Of a stretch of 8,318 nt of DNA, positions 1 through 8,318 are shown one piece after another. Both the position numbers and the translations under genes were made by a program. Under the pieces are notes generated by a model. The model was not told where the DNA came from. It did no database searches and saw nothing but the letters and a program-made list of their open reading frames with translations. This stretch comes from Myxococcales bacterium (lineage in GTDB: Bacteria > Myxococcota_A > Polyangia > Polyangiales > Houyiibacteriaceae). The stretch is from positions 1 through 8,318 of the forward strand of contig JABDJF010000396.1 of NCBI GenBank assembly GCA_013002645.1, in the 5' to 3' direction. Position 1 is the first letter of the stretch. Every line of letters begins with the position of its first letter.

Positions 1-2986
<2,986 letters not shown>

Positions 2987-2990
<4 letters not shown>

Positions 2991-3658
2991 CGGTACGCTG
3001 GCTGCTTCTTTCGGCATCGGCATTGCCGGAAGGGGACGGGTGGCTCGGACCGGAAGAGCGGAAGGTCTTGCGGGGCCTCCGGTTTCCAAAGAGGCGCGCT
3101 GAATGGAGGCTGGGACGATTCGTCGCGAAACAGGCCTTCGCCTCGATCGCTGCGATCGATGACTTCGCTCGAATTCAGATCATCGCGGCAGAGGACGGCG
3201 CTCCCGAAGCGTGGATTGAGGGGAAAAAAGTCGGCTCAGAAATCTCGATCAGCCATCGCGAGGGACTGGCAGCGTGCGCGATGGCCGAGGGCACGAGAGT
3301 TGGCTGCGACTTGGAGGCTGTCGAGCCGCGCAGCTCGCGCTTCGTGAACGACTTCTTCACCGAGCGGGAGCGCATGGCGGTTGAAACGACGGACGATGCT
3401 CACCGAGATCGTCGGGTCGCCTTGACCTGGAGCGCCAAGGAAAGCGCGCTCAAGGCCTTGCGGGTGGGCCTACGGCGGGACACGCGCAGCGTCGAAGTGG
3501 AAATCGATGATGTAGAAGCTGCCGAAACCGCCTGGCATCCCTTGCGCACCACAGTCCGCCCAGAACGCCACGTCTTTCGAGGATGGTGGCGCCAAGAAGG
3601 CAAGACTGTCTTGACGATCATTGGTGACGCAGAAACGCAGCCAATCAGGATTTGCTGA
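2987..3658 (+). CDS. Sfp-type 4'-phosphopantetheinyl transferase
   Basis: A 223-residue enzyme that transfers phosphopantetheine from CoA to the serine of acyl, peptidyl or aryl carrier proteins, giving holo-carriers. The Sfp signature is intact. RLGRFVAKQA (41-50) matches the N-terminal CoA-binding stretch, SISHREG (87-93) holds the conserved His90, GCDLE (106-110) supplies the Mg2+ ligands Asp108 and Glu110, and WSAKESALK (148-156) contains the K-E-S motif. Its length is typical of the Sfp class rather than the shorter AcpS class. The ATG at 2987 overlaps the carboxylase stop (ATGA), and an AAGG directly abuts it, so translation is probably coupled. Co-expression with a carboxylase suggests a role in fatty-acid or polyketide synthesis; the carrier-protein partner is not in the window. 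The last 14 bases overlap the convergent anti-sigma gene. No signal peptide is seen, so it should be cytoplasmic. Confidence 0.93.
3645..3658. other. Tail-to-tail overlap of two convergent operons
   Basis: The TGA of the plus-strand transferase (3656-3658) lies beyond the TGA of the minus-strand anti-sigma-like gene (3645-3647, read in reverse), so the two 3' ends share 14 bases. I found no convincing hairpin plus T-run around the junction. Transcripts from the two operons are therefore likely to run into each other. Confidence 0.9.
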
Positions 3659-3920
3659 ACCAGCGGCGGAGCCGGCCCAAGAGCCCGCCCTTCTCTTCCG
3701 CGATCTGTTGCTGAATCTTCCCGAGCGTCTTCGCCGGAGTTTCGAGCGGATCGAAGCTCGAAGCGAGCGCCGCAATCGAATCTTGAAAATCTTTGACGAC
3801 TTCGACGAGACTCGGATCGGCCGCTAGGAGCGCTTCGAGCTCTCTCTCGTCTTCCTCGGATGCGGCTCCGGCCGCATGGAGCGCCGCCAACAACTCGGCT
3901 CGTTCTTGCTCTTCGTTCAT
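3645..3920 (-). CDS. Minimal anti-sigma-like protein (RskA-type N-terminal domain only)
   Basis: A 91-residue acidic protein whose start overlaps the end of an ECF sigma gene (ATGA), with CAAGGC just upstream as a weak ribosome-binding site. Residues 8-75 fit the pattern of the sigma-binding N-terminal domain of RskA-like anti-sigma factors: 'ELLAALHAAGAASEEDERE', then 'LEALLAADPSLVEVVKDF', then a proline-broken helix up to 'KIQQQIAEE'. It has no cysteine, so it is not a zinc-binding anti-sigma (ZAS) protein. Unlike full RskA proteins it has no transmembrane segment and no extracytoplasmic domain. It ends in a short basic amphipathic stretch, LLGRLRRWFSKS (80-91). The likely role is to bind the neighbouring sigma factor, possibly at the membrane face through the tail; this is inferred from position and pattern. 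It could instead be a co-regulator of another type. Confidence 0.72.
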   Translation of the reverse strand: MNEEQERAELLAALHAAGAASEEDERELEALLAADPSLVEVVKDFQDSIAALASSFDPLETPAKTLGKIQQQIAEEKGGLLGRLRRWFSKS

Positions 3921-4501
3921 GCCTTGATTGCCCGGTGAATGATGGGGAGCATGTTCCGCAAGGAGCGCATGCCGGCGAGGATTCGAGATTTCACGGTGCC
4001 GACCGGAAGCTGGAGCGTATCGGCGATTTGGCCGTGCGACATCCCCTGGAAATACGAAAGCTCGAGGACGGCTCGCTGCTCAGCGTCGAGCCGCTGAAAG
4101 GCTTGCCTGAGGGCCTGGTGCCAACGTGTCGATGAGGCCATGACGTCGGGACGTTTTCGTTCGGTCATCAGCGCGTCCCCTTCTTGGTACTGGAACTGGC
4201 GATCGCCATGGCGGCGTTTGCGTGCACGGAGCGCGTCCAGTGCGCGGCTTCGGGCGACCGTGATGACCCAGGCGACGACGCTACCTCGTGTGCGGTCGAA
4301 CTGAGGGGCGCGCCGCCAAAGCTCTACGAAGACCTCCTGCAGCAGCTCCTCTGCCTCTGCAGGAGAGCCGAGCATCTTCGTCAGAAGCGCAAGAACGGTA
4401 CTCGCGTACTGCGCGTAGAACGCGCTCAATGCTCGACCCGAATCACCGGCCGCCATGGCCGCGACGAGCTCTTCGGGGTCTTTGGAACGGAATTCCGTCA
4501 T
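3917..4501 (-). CDS. ECF-family RNA polymerase sigma factor (sigma-70 family)
   Basis: A 194-residue sigma factor with only regions 2 and 4, the ECF layout. Region 2 (about 22-96) includes 'FYAQYASTVLALL', the core-binding segment 'AEAEELLQEVFVELWRR' (48-64) and the promoter-melting segment 'GSVVAWVITVARSRALDALR' (73-92). Region 4 (about 126-183) includes 'LDAEQRAVLELSYFQGMSHG' and the helix-turn-helix ending 'LPVGTVKSRI' (165-174), which reads the -35 element. It resembles the SigK/RskA-associated class, consistent with the RskA-like gene that follows. The acidic residues preceding 'LLQEVF' are kept, unlike ECFs that need phosphorylation to supply a negative charge there. The ATG at 4501 overlaps the kinase stop (ATGA) and the stop overlaps the anti-sigma start, so all three genes are likely translationally coupled. 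Target promoters are unknown. Confidence 0.93.
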   Translation of the reverse strand: MTEFRSKDPEELVAAMAAGDSGRALSAFYAQYASTVLALLTKMLGSPAEAEELLQEVFVELWRRAPQFDRTRGSVVAWVITVARSRALDALRARKRRHGDRQFQYQEGDALMTERKRPDVMASSTRWHQALRQAFQRLDAEQRAVLELSYFQGMSHGQIADTLQLPVGTVKSRILAGMRSLRNMLPIIHRAIKA

Positions 4502-6108
4502 TGCGGATCCGTAAAAGCGGGCCCCGCCTGAATGGTCCCAAGGCTGCCCAATTCCGCGTCCAGCTCCCTATGCAGCTTGATTTCTTCGCCGATCGTGTCC
4601 CACCAATCGACAGCATGCTGCTGCGACCATTGCTCAATCGGCAAGGCTTGAAGACGCTCGGCAATCTCGGCGCAGGAATTCGGTCGCTCGCTGGGCTTCT
4701 TTTCGAGGCATTGCATGATGATGCGTTCGAGATCCTGATTCACGACGCGCTCCGCCCTCGATGAAGGGGGCTCCGGAGCCGCACTCAGGTGCTGCGCACA
4801 GATCTCGATGGCATTGGTCCCTTCAAACACGAAGCAGCCGCTGAGCAGAAAGTACCCCACGGCTCCCAGGGAGTAGAGGTCTGAGCGGGCGTCGACCGCT
4901 GGCGGATCGAGGATCTGTTCGGGGCTCATGAACCGAGGCGTCCCGATGATCGCGTCGGTCCAGGTCTTGGTGGCGTCGACGTTCGAGTCGACGTTCTTGA
5001 CGAGGCCGAAGTCCAGTACTTTCGTAACGTCGTGCGCGCCTCCTTGCTGGGTCAGCATGATGTTGTTGGGCTTGATGTCTCTGTGAACGAGACCCATCGA
5101 ATGCGCCTCGTGGAGCGCCATCGCGCATTGAGCCAGGATGTGAATGACCCGCGATTCCGGCACTGGGCCCTCGGTCCGTACGACATCCACCAGCGTGACG
5201 CCATCGAGGAGCTCCATCGCGTAGTAGAAGGTCCCGTCCTCGGTTCGTCCGTAGTCGTAGATCGTCACGGTGTTTGGGTGCTTGAGCTTTGCAGTCATCT
5301 GCACTTCACGTCGGAACCGATCGAGGTCTTCGGGGGCGTTCAGCTCGGGGCTCAAGAGCTTGATCGCGGTCGGACGCTTGAGCAAACCGTGCTGGGCCCG
5401 GTACACCGTCCCCATCCCTCCTTCCCCGAGCTTCTCTTCGACGAAATATTGGCCGAGCTTCTTGGCATCGCGCGCGTCTTTGCGAAGCCCGTAGATCACC
5501 CGCGTCGCCCAGGCCGCAAGCAGAGTGGTAAGCGCCCAGGCGAACCCGATCTGAATCGACTGACTGCGCGCCAAGATGCTCGGATCTTCGATTTCGCGGA
5601 AAAACCCGTGGCTGTTCCAGACGTCGATATCGACCGTGAGGAAATTCAAGTAGACCGCGATGACGAGAGGAATCCCGATGGCCAAGCCTAGCCAGGCGGT
5701 GTGCCTCGCGGTGCTGGGGACGAAGATCGCGCGAGCGATGAGTCCGAAAGACAAGGCGTAGGCCGTCGTGGTCGCGGCGCCTGCGGCCGCGGGGAGATAA
5801 CCGCCCATCACGACGAGACCCACGCTCGTTAGGACCAATCCGACGCCTTCGACGATTTGAATGGTTCGAGTTTCGAGCGGGCGTGAGCGACAGATCAGCC
5901 AGACACATGTGACCGGAACGCAGGCAGCCGCGTGCGCCCAGAACGAGGGATGCGCCAGCTCTCCCCAAAGATACCCGAACAACAGGCCCAGATTCACACG
6001 ACTGAGCAAGGCCAGGAAGAGAATCACCGCAACCGCAAAACCAAATGCGGCCACACGCTGCTGCAGGAACTCCCGGCTATCGGTGGTCTGGCCTACTCCG
6101 GTAGTCAC
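4498..6108 (-). CDS. Transmembrane serine/threonine protein kinase, N-terminal six-helix membrane domain + C-terminal kinase
   Basis: A 536-residue Hanks-type kinase. Six hydrophobic segments lie near 22-45, 58-73, 85-103, 107-130, 138-158 and 186-206. Basic inner loops (RSRPLE; GLRKDARDAKK) and an acidic loop at 159-185 predict both termini inside. The kinase domain spans about 219-490: glycine loop GEGGMGTV (228-235), Lys250 in TAIK, Glu268, HRDIKPNN (342-349) with catalytic Asp344, DFG (366-368), activation loop with Thr380, Thr382 and Thr384, then GTPRFMSPEQ (389-398) and Asp410. All catalytic residues are present, so it should be active. The usual PknB layout is reversed: sensor first, kinase last, with no PASTA or other known sensor repeats. 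The start is GTG at 6108, with GAGG at 6116-6113 upstream. It heads an operon with an ECF sigma factor and an anti-sigma-like protein, which are its likely targets (inference). Confidence 0.95.
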   Translation of the reverse strand: MTTGVGQTTDSREFLQQRVAAFGFAVAVILFLALLSRVNLGLLFGYLWGELAHPSFWAHAAACVPVTCVWLICRSRPLETRTIQIVEGVGLVLTSVGLVVMGGYLPAAAGAATTTAYALSFGLIARAIFVPSTARHTAWLGLAIGIPLVIAVYLNFLTVDIDVWNSHGFFREIEDPSILARSQSIQIGFAWALTTLLAAWATRVIYGLRKDARDAKKLGQYFVEEKLGEGGMGTVYRAQHGLLKRPTAIKLLSPELNAPEDLDRFRREVQMTAKLKHPNTVTIYDYGRTEDGTFYYAMELLDGVTLVDVVRTEGPVPESRVIHILAQCAMALHEAHSMGLVHRDIKPNNIMLTQQGGAHDVTKVLDFGLVKNVDSNVDATKTWTDAIIGTPRFMSPEQILDPPAVDARSDLYSLGAVGYFLLSGCFVFEGTNAIEICAQHLSAAPEPPSSRAERVVNQDLERIIMQCLEKKPSERPNSCAEIAERLQALPIEQWSQQHAVDWWDTIGEEIKLHRELDAELGSLGTIQAGPAFTDPQ

Positions 6109-6209
6109 GCAACCTCGGCTGTATAGTGCGTCGAGCTAGCCATTTCGCCAAGCGATTATCGAGCGACCCTTCGAAAGCGCGACCTCCGTCAGGAACGATT
6201 ATTTCCGCG
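6109..6209 (-). other. Intergenic leader of the kinase operon
   Basis: This is the only sizeable non-coding stretch, lying between the sulfatase-like stop and the kinase start. It must hold the kinase-operon promoter unless the operon is read through from the sulfatase gene. A TATACA on the minus strand (6125-6120) looks like a -10 element but lies too close to the GTG for the ribosome-binding site to be transcribed comfortably, and no well-spaced -35 was found. No strong terminator hairpin was found for the upstream gene. Confidence 0.4.
6113..6116 (-). promoter_or_regulatory. Ribosome-binding site of the kinase gene
   Basis: GAGG on the minus strand, four bases before the GTG at 6108. It supports GTG as the kinase start, because no other start codon precedes the first membrane segment with a comparable site. 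Confidence 0.5.
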
Positions 6210-7610
6210 TCAATGGGGCTTGGAGGGCTGCGGCGGGGGCGGCTCATCGTCATCACGCAGGTAGCCGAGGGCTTTGAGCTGTGCGCTCAGCGCTTCACTG
6301 AGCTCCGCGTCGGGGACGGGGCGCGAGGCATAGGCTCGATCGAGGGCTCGACAGTATTCCAAGAGCTTCGCGGCGGCTGGGTGGTTGCCGGCAGGCAGGG
6401 GGTGCTCCTCCGTGGGATCGGATGCGAGATCGAATCGCACGATTTCACCCCGATTCGCGACCAACTTGGACGCACGAAGCCAGAGCGCCGCGCTCGACGA
6501 GGAACAGGGCACCGCCACGCTCGACCGTTCGCTTCCTTTTCGAAAGACGCTCGCGAGTCCGCTCGGCAGAGGCTCGGGCAAGACACCATCGCGGGCCAGC
6601 GAGTGCACGACGATGGATGGGACGTCGTCCGGAAGCCTCACCTCTCCTTCGGTGCTGAGGTAGAGAAGGGGCACTCGGGTCACCGGCTCGTAGAAGTACG
6701 GCCGGCCATGTTCGACGAGCCGATGTTCGCCCAAGTACTCTCCATGGTCGGAGGTGATGACCAGGCGATACTCAGCGTCGAGCCAACCTTCGGCCTCCAG
6801 CGCTTCGAGCACCTGCGTCAGTGAGCGATCCGCGCGAAGAACCGAATAGTCGTATACGTCCGATAAATGCGAGAGCCAAGCTTCGGCCTCTTCTTCGCCC
6901 ATCTCTCCGGATTCGAAGCGCGCTCGTCCTGGGTCGATCATCATCGGGGGTCTCGCCGGGAGAAACCCAAGGCCTTTCGGAATGCCGCGCCAGGGCGCGT
7001 GAGGGTCGGCGATGTTGATGAACGCAAAGAGCGGCCGGTCCGGGTCCAGCGCCAGGTACTGAAGGATCAGCTTCAAGCGGTCGGCGAGCCGATGGTCATG
7101 CATCTCGGGGTAGCTCCGGGCCACGACCGCGTGATCGAATCCGCGGGTCAGGCCCATGCGCTCTCCAACGACGGGATTCCCTGAAAGCAGAAGCGTCTGA
7201 TAGCCGCGCGCCGCCATCTCCTCGGCCAAGGTGGGCAATCGAGGGCCGAGCGGCGTGACGCTACCCCAGGTCATGCCTTTGGTATTGCCTCCGGACCCAG
7301 CCTGATGGTCCTCCGGACCGAGTCCAGTGAAGAACGTGGCATGGCTCGGCAGCGTCCAAGTGGACGGCGAGTGGGAATTGCACGCAAAGGTCGCGCCGCG
7401 CTCGACCAACTCTTCGAGCTTGGGCGTGATCGGATGCTCATACCCGCACAAGGAAGTGCGATCGGCACGGAGTGTGTCCATCACTACGAAGATCACTGTC
7501 GGAGGAACGCCGCCTCCGTAGCGTGACTTCAAAGAAATGAAGACCGCGAGCGCAACCGCAAGAGCTCCCAACACTGGAACGAAGCGCTTGGCTTTTTGGG
7601 AGTCGCGCAC
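6210..7610 (-). CDS. Membrane-anchored sulfatase-superfamily hydrolase/transferase (Thr in place of formylglycine Cys)
   Basis: Residues are counted from GTG 7610 (466 residues). One transmembrane segment (10-27), preceded by basic RDSQKAKR, anchors the enzyme with its catalytic domain outside the cytoplasmic membrane. The sulfatase / alkaline-phosphatase-superfamily fold is clear: VVMDTLRADR (metal ligand Asp45), WTLPSHATFFTG (85-96), DPHAPW (His204), TSDHGEYLGEH (Asp288, His289, His296) and the C-terminal LKALGYL common in this family. The formylglycine motif C/S-x-P-x-R reads T-L-P-S-H (86-90), so Thr86 sits at the nucleophile position and a classical sulfatase reaction is unlikely; phosphoester hydrolysis or phospho-group transfer is possible. 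A GTG at 7739 would add 43 residues but overlap the upstream gene by 77 bases; 7610 places the start just before the membrane helix, though neither has a clear ribosome-binding site. The substrate is unknown. Confidence 0.85.
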   Translation of the reverse strand: MRDSQKAKRFVPVLGALAVALAVFISLKSRYGGGVPPTVIFVVMDTLRADRTSLCGYEHPITPKLEELVERGATFACNSHSPSTWTLPSHATFFTGLGPEDHQAGSGGNTKGMTWGSVTPLGPRLPTLAEEMAARGYQTLLLSGNPVVGERMGLTRGFDHAVVARSYPEMHDHRLADRLKLILQYLALDPDRPLFAFINIADPHAPWRGIPKGLGFLPARPPMMIDPGRARFESGEMGEEEAEAWLSHLSDVYDYSVLRADRSLTQVLEALEAEGWLDAEYRLVITSDHGEYLGEHRLVEHGRPYFYEPVTRVPLLYLSTEGEVRLPDDVPSIVVHSLARDGVLPEPLPSGLASVFRKGSERSSVAVPCSSSSAALWLRASKLVANRGEIVRFDLASDPTEEHPLPAGNHPAAAKLLEYCRALDRAYASRPVPDAELSEALSAQLKALGYLRDDDEPPPPQPSKPH

Positions 7611-7662
7611 GAGCGCAAGGTACCACGGACTGCTACGCCGGTGAGAGCTCGTGCGGGCGACG
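7611..7662 (-). other. Short spacer between the beta-helix and sulfatase-like genes
   Basis: A 52-base gap if the downstream gene starts at 7610; it would be coding if the start is GTG 7739. No promoter, terminator or strong ribosome-binding site is evident. The close spacing suggests the two genes share a transcript. Confidence 0.45.
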
Positions 7663-8318
7663 TCAGTCGCAGTCGCCAGGCCCGTCTTCTCGGCCGCCGA
7701 TGTCGGGGCTGCTTCCGTTGAAGTCGCCGGAAGCGTCACCGTTGAGGTCGTAGGCGAGCAGATCGTCGCCGCCGTCGATCAGCGTCGACGAGGCCCCAAG
7801 ACAGTAGAGGTCCGGGTCGCCGACGCTCGTGCTCGTGTAAAGCGGATCGACGCTGTACTCCCAGAACGAGCCTGCGGGAAGACAGGCGCAGGCAAGGCAG
7901 TCGTCACCGCCGCATGGGCCAGCGGTGTTGTCGAAGTCGTTATTGCCGTAGGCCGGACCCGCTGAGAGCGGGTCGGTGCACGCTGTGCTGGTATCGAAGG
8001 TGACGACCTTCGCCCCGTGGTACCCAAACTCCGCGTTGCCGGTCACGTTGTTGTTGCGGAGGCAAACGTCGAAAGAGTCGTCCCCGTAGAACTCGAGGCC
8101 CGAGCCACCGTTGTCAGCGATCGTGTTATGATCGATGATGGGACCCGTCGCCTTACGGATTTGCAGACCGTCCATTGCGTTGAGCGCCACGGTGTTCCCG
8201 GCGACGACTGAACCGATCGTGTCTCGAATGATGATCGCCCCAACTTCATTACCTTGCTCCAAGCTCCCACCGGTGATGATGTTGTCCAAGATCTGAGCGT
8301 TGTCACCGCCATCGACGT
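7663..8318 (-). CDS. Right-handed parallel beta-helix protein, C-terminal part (5' truncated)
   Basis: The frame is open to the right window edge (reading VDGGDNAQI before the TTG codon at 8289), so only about the last 217 residues are seen. Numbering starts at codon 8289. Imperfect beta-helix coils recur about every 20-25 residues with an N-x-[IV]-x-x-N core: DNIITGG, AGNTVALN, DHNTIADN and RNNNVTGN. The C-terminal part has the usual cap of such exported proteins: a 'DPLY' segment, then 'STLIDGGDD', then 'DLNGDASGDFNG' (181-192) and PDIGG (195-199). Eight cysteines are present, four of them clustered in CGGDDCLACAC (126-136), which suggests disulfides outside the cytoplasm. No sorting tail or membrane anchor follows. 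Such proteins are typically secreted or surface polysaccharide-binding, polysaccharide-cleaving or structural proteins. No catalytic motif is visible here, so no activity is assigned. Confidence 0.8.
   Translation of the reverse strand, partial: VDGGDNAQILDNIITGGSLEQGNEVGAIIIRDTIGSVVAGNTVALNAMDGLQIRKATGPIIDHNTIADNGGSGLEFYGDDSFDVCLRNNNVTGNAEFGYHGAKVVTFDTSTACTDPLSAGPAYGNNDFDNTAGPCGGDDCLACACLPAGSFWEYSVDPLYTSTSVGDPDLYCLGASSTLIDGGDDLLAYDLNGDASGDFNGSSPDIGGREDGPGDCD

Noticed and set aside
3917..4501. Sigma factor of the phosphorylation-dependent type that lacks the region-2 acidic motif
   Set aside because: The E-A-E-E residues ahead of LLQEVF are present, so the missing-charge signature of that class is absent.
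5032..5691. Plus-strand open frame of 219 codons opposite the kinase
   Set aside because: It overlaps the kinase catalytic motifs on the other strand and shows no family resemblance.
6109..6160. ECF-type autoregulated promoter before the kinase gene (GCGAAA ... CGACG on the minus strand)
   Set aside because: The match to generic ECF -35/-10 elements is weak, the binding motif of this sigma class was not derivable here, and the spacing was not convincing.
6126..6209. Rho-independent terminator after the sulfatase-like gene
   Set aside because: Only short imperfect inverted or direct repeats (GCGACC twice, CGATTAT twice) were seen, with no stable stem followed by a T-run.
6126..6824. Plus-strand open frame of 232 codons opposite the sulfatase-like gene
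   Set aside because: It is antisense to the conserved catalytic part of the sulfatase-like protein and has no recognisable domain; a GC-rich shadow frame.
7651..7965. Plus-strand open frame of 104 codons opposite the beta-helix gene
   Set aside because: Its low-complexity Val/Ala/Arg product resembles no known family and lies entirely antisense to a clear beta-helix coding frame and the sulfatase-like N-terminus.

Overview
This is a GC-rich window (about 60% GC by eye) that is almost entirely coding. No RNA gene, mobile element, CRISPR array or long repeat was seen. A myxobacterium or related member of the Myxococcota is the best guess for the source. The reasons are a eukaryote-like serine/threonine kinase with a membrane-embedded N-terminus, a eukaryote-type acetyl-CoA carboxylase polypeptide, an exported beta-helix protein, and dense operons with GTG starts. 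This is inferred from gene content, not from a marker gene.

Left third, plus strand (1-3658): the C-terminal part of a large acyl-CoA carboxylase, cut by the left window edge, is followed with an ATGA stop/start overlap by an Sfp-type 4'-phosphopantetheinyl transferase. The first would supply malonyl-CoA (or a similar extender) and the second would activate acyl carrier proteins. Together they fit fatty-acid, polyunsaturated-fatty-acid or polyketide synthesis, with the synthase itself not in view.

Middle, minus strand (6108 down to 3645): a three-gene regulatory operon encodes a six-helix transmembrane serine/threonine kinase, an ECF sigma factor and a very short cysteine-free anti-sigma-like protein. 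Both junctions are 4-base ATGA overlaps, so the three proteins are probably made together and act in one signalling pathway. The operon converges on the carboxylase operon, and the two last genes overlap tail to tail by 14 bases.

Right third, minus strand (8318 down to 6210): the C-terminal part of an exported right-handed beta-helix protein, cut by the right edge, is followed by a membrane-anchored sulfatase-superfamily enzyme. At the usual formylglycine position this enzyme has threonine, so it is probably not a true sulfatase. A 101-base gap separates it from the kinase operon and is the only sizeable non-coding stretch.

The most interesting items are the kinase / ECF sigma / minimal anti-sigma module and the bacterial copy of a eukaryote-type carboxylase with altered active-site arginines.
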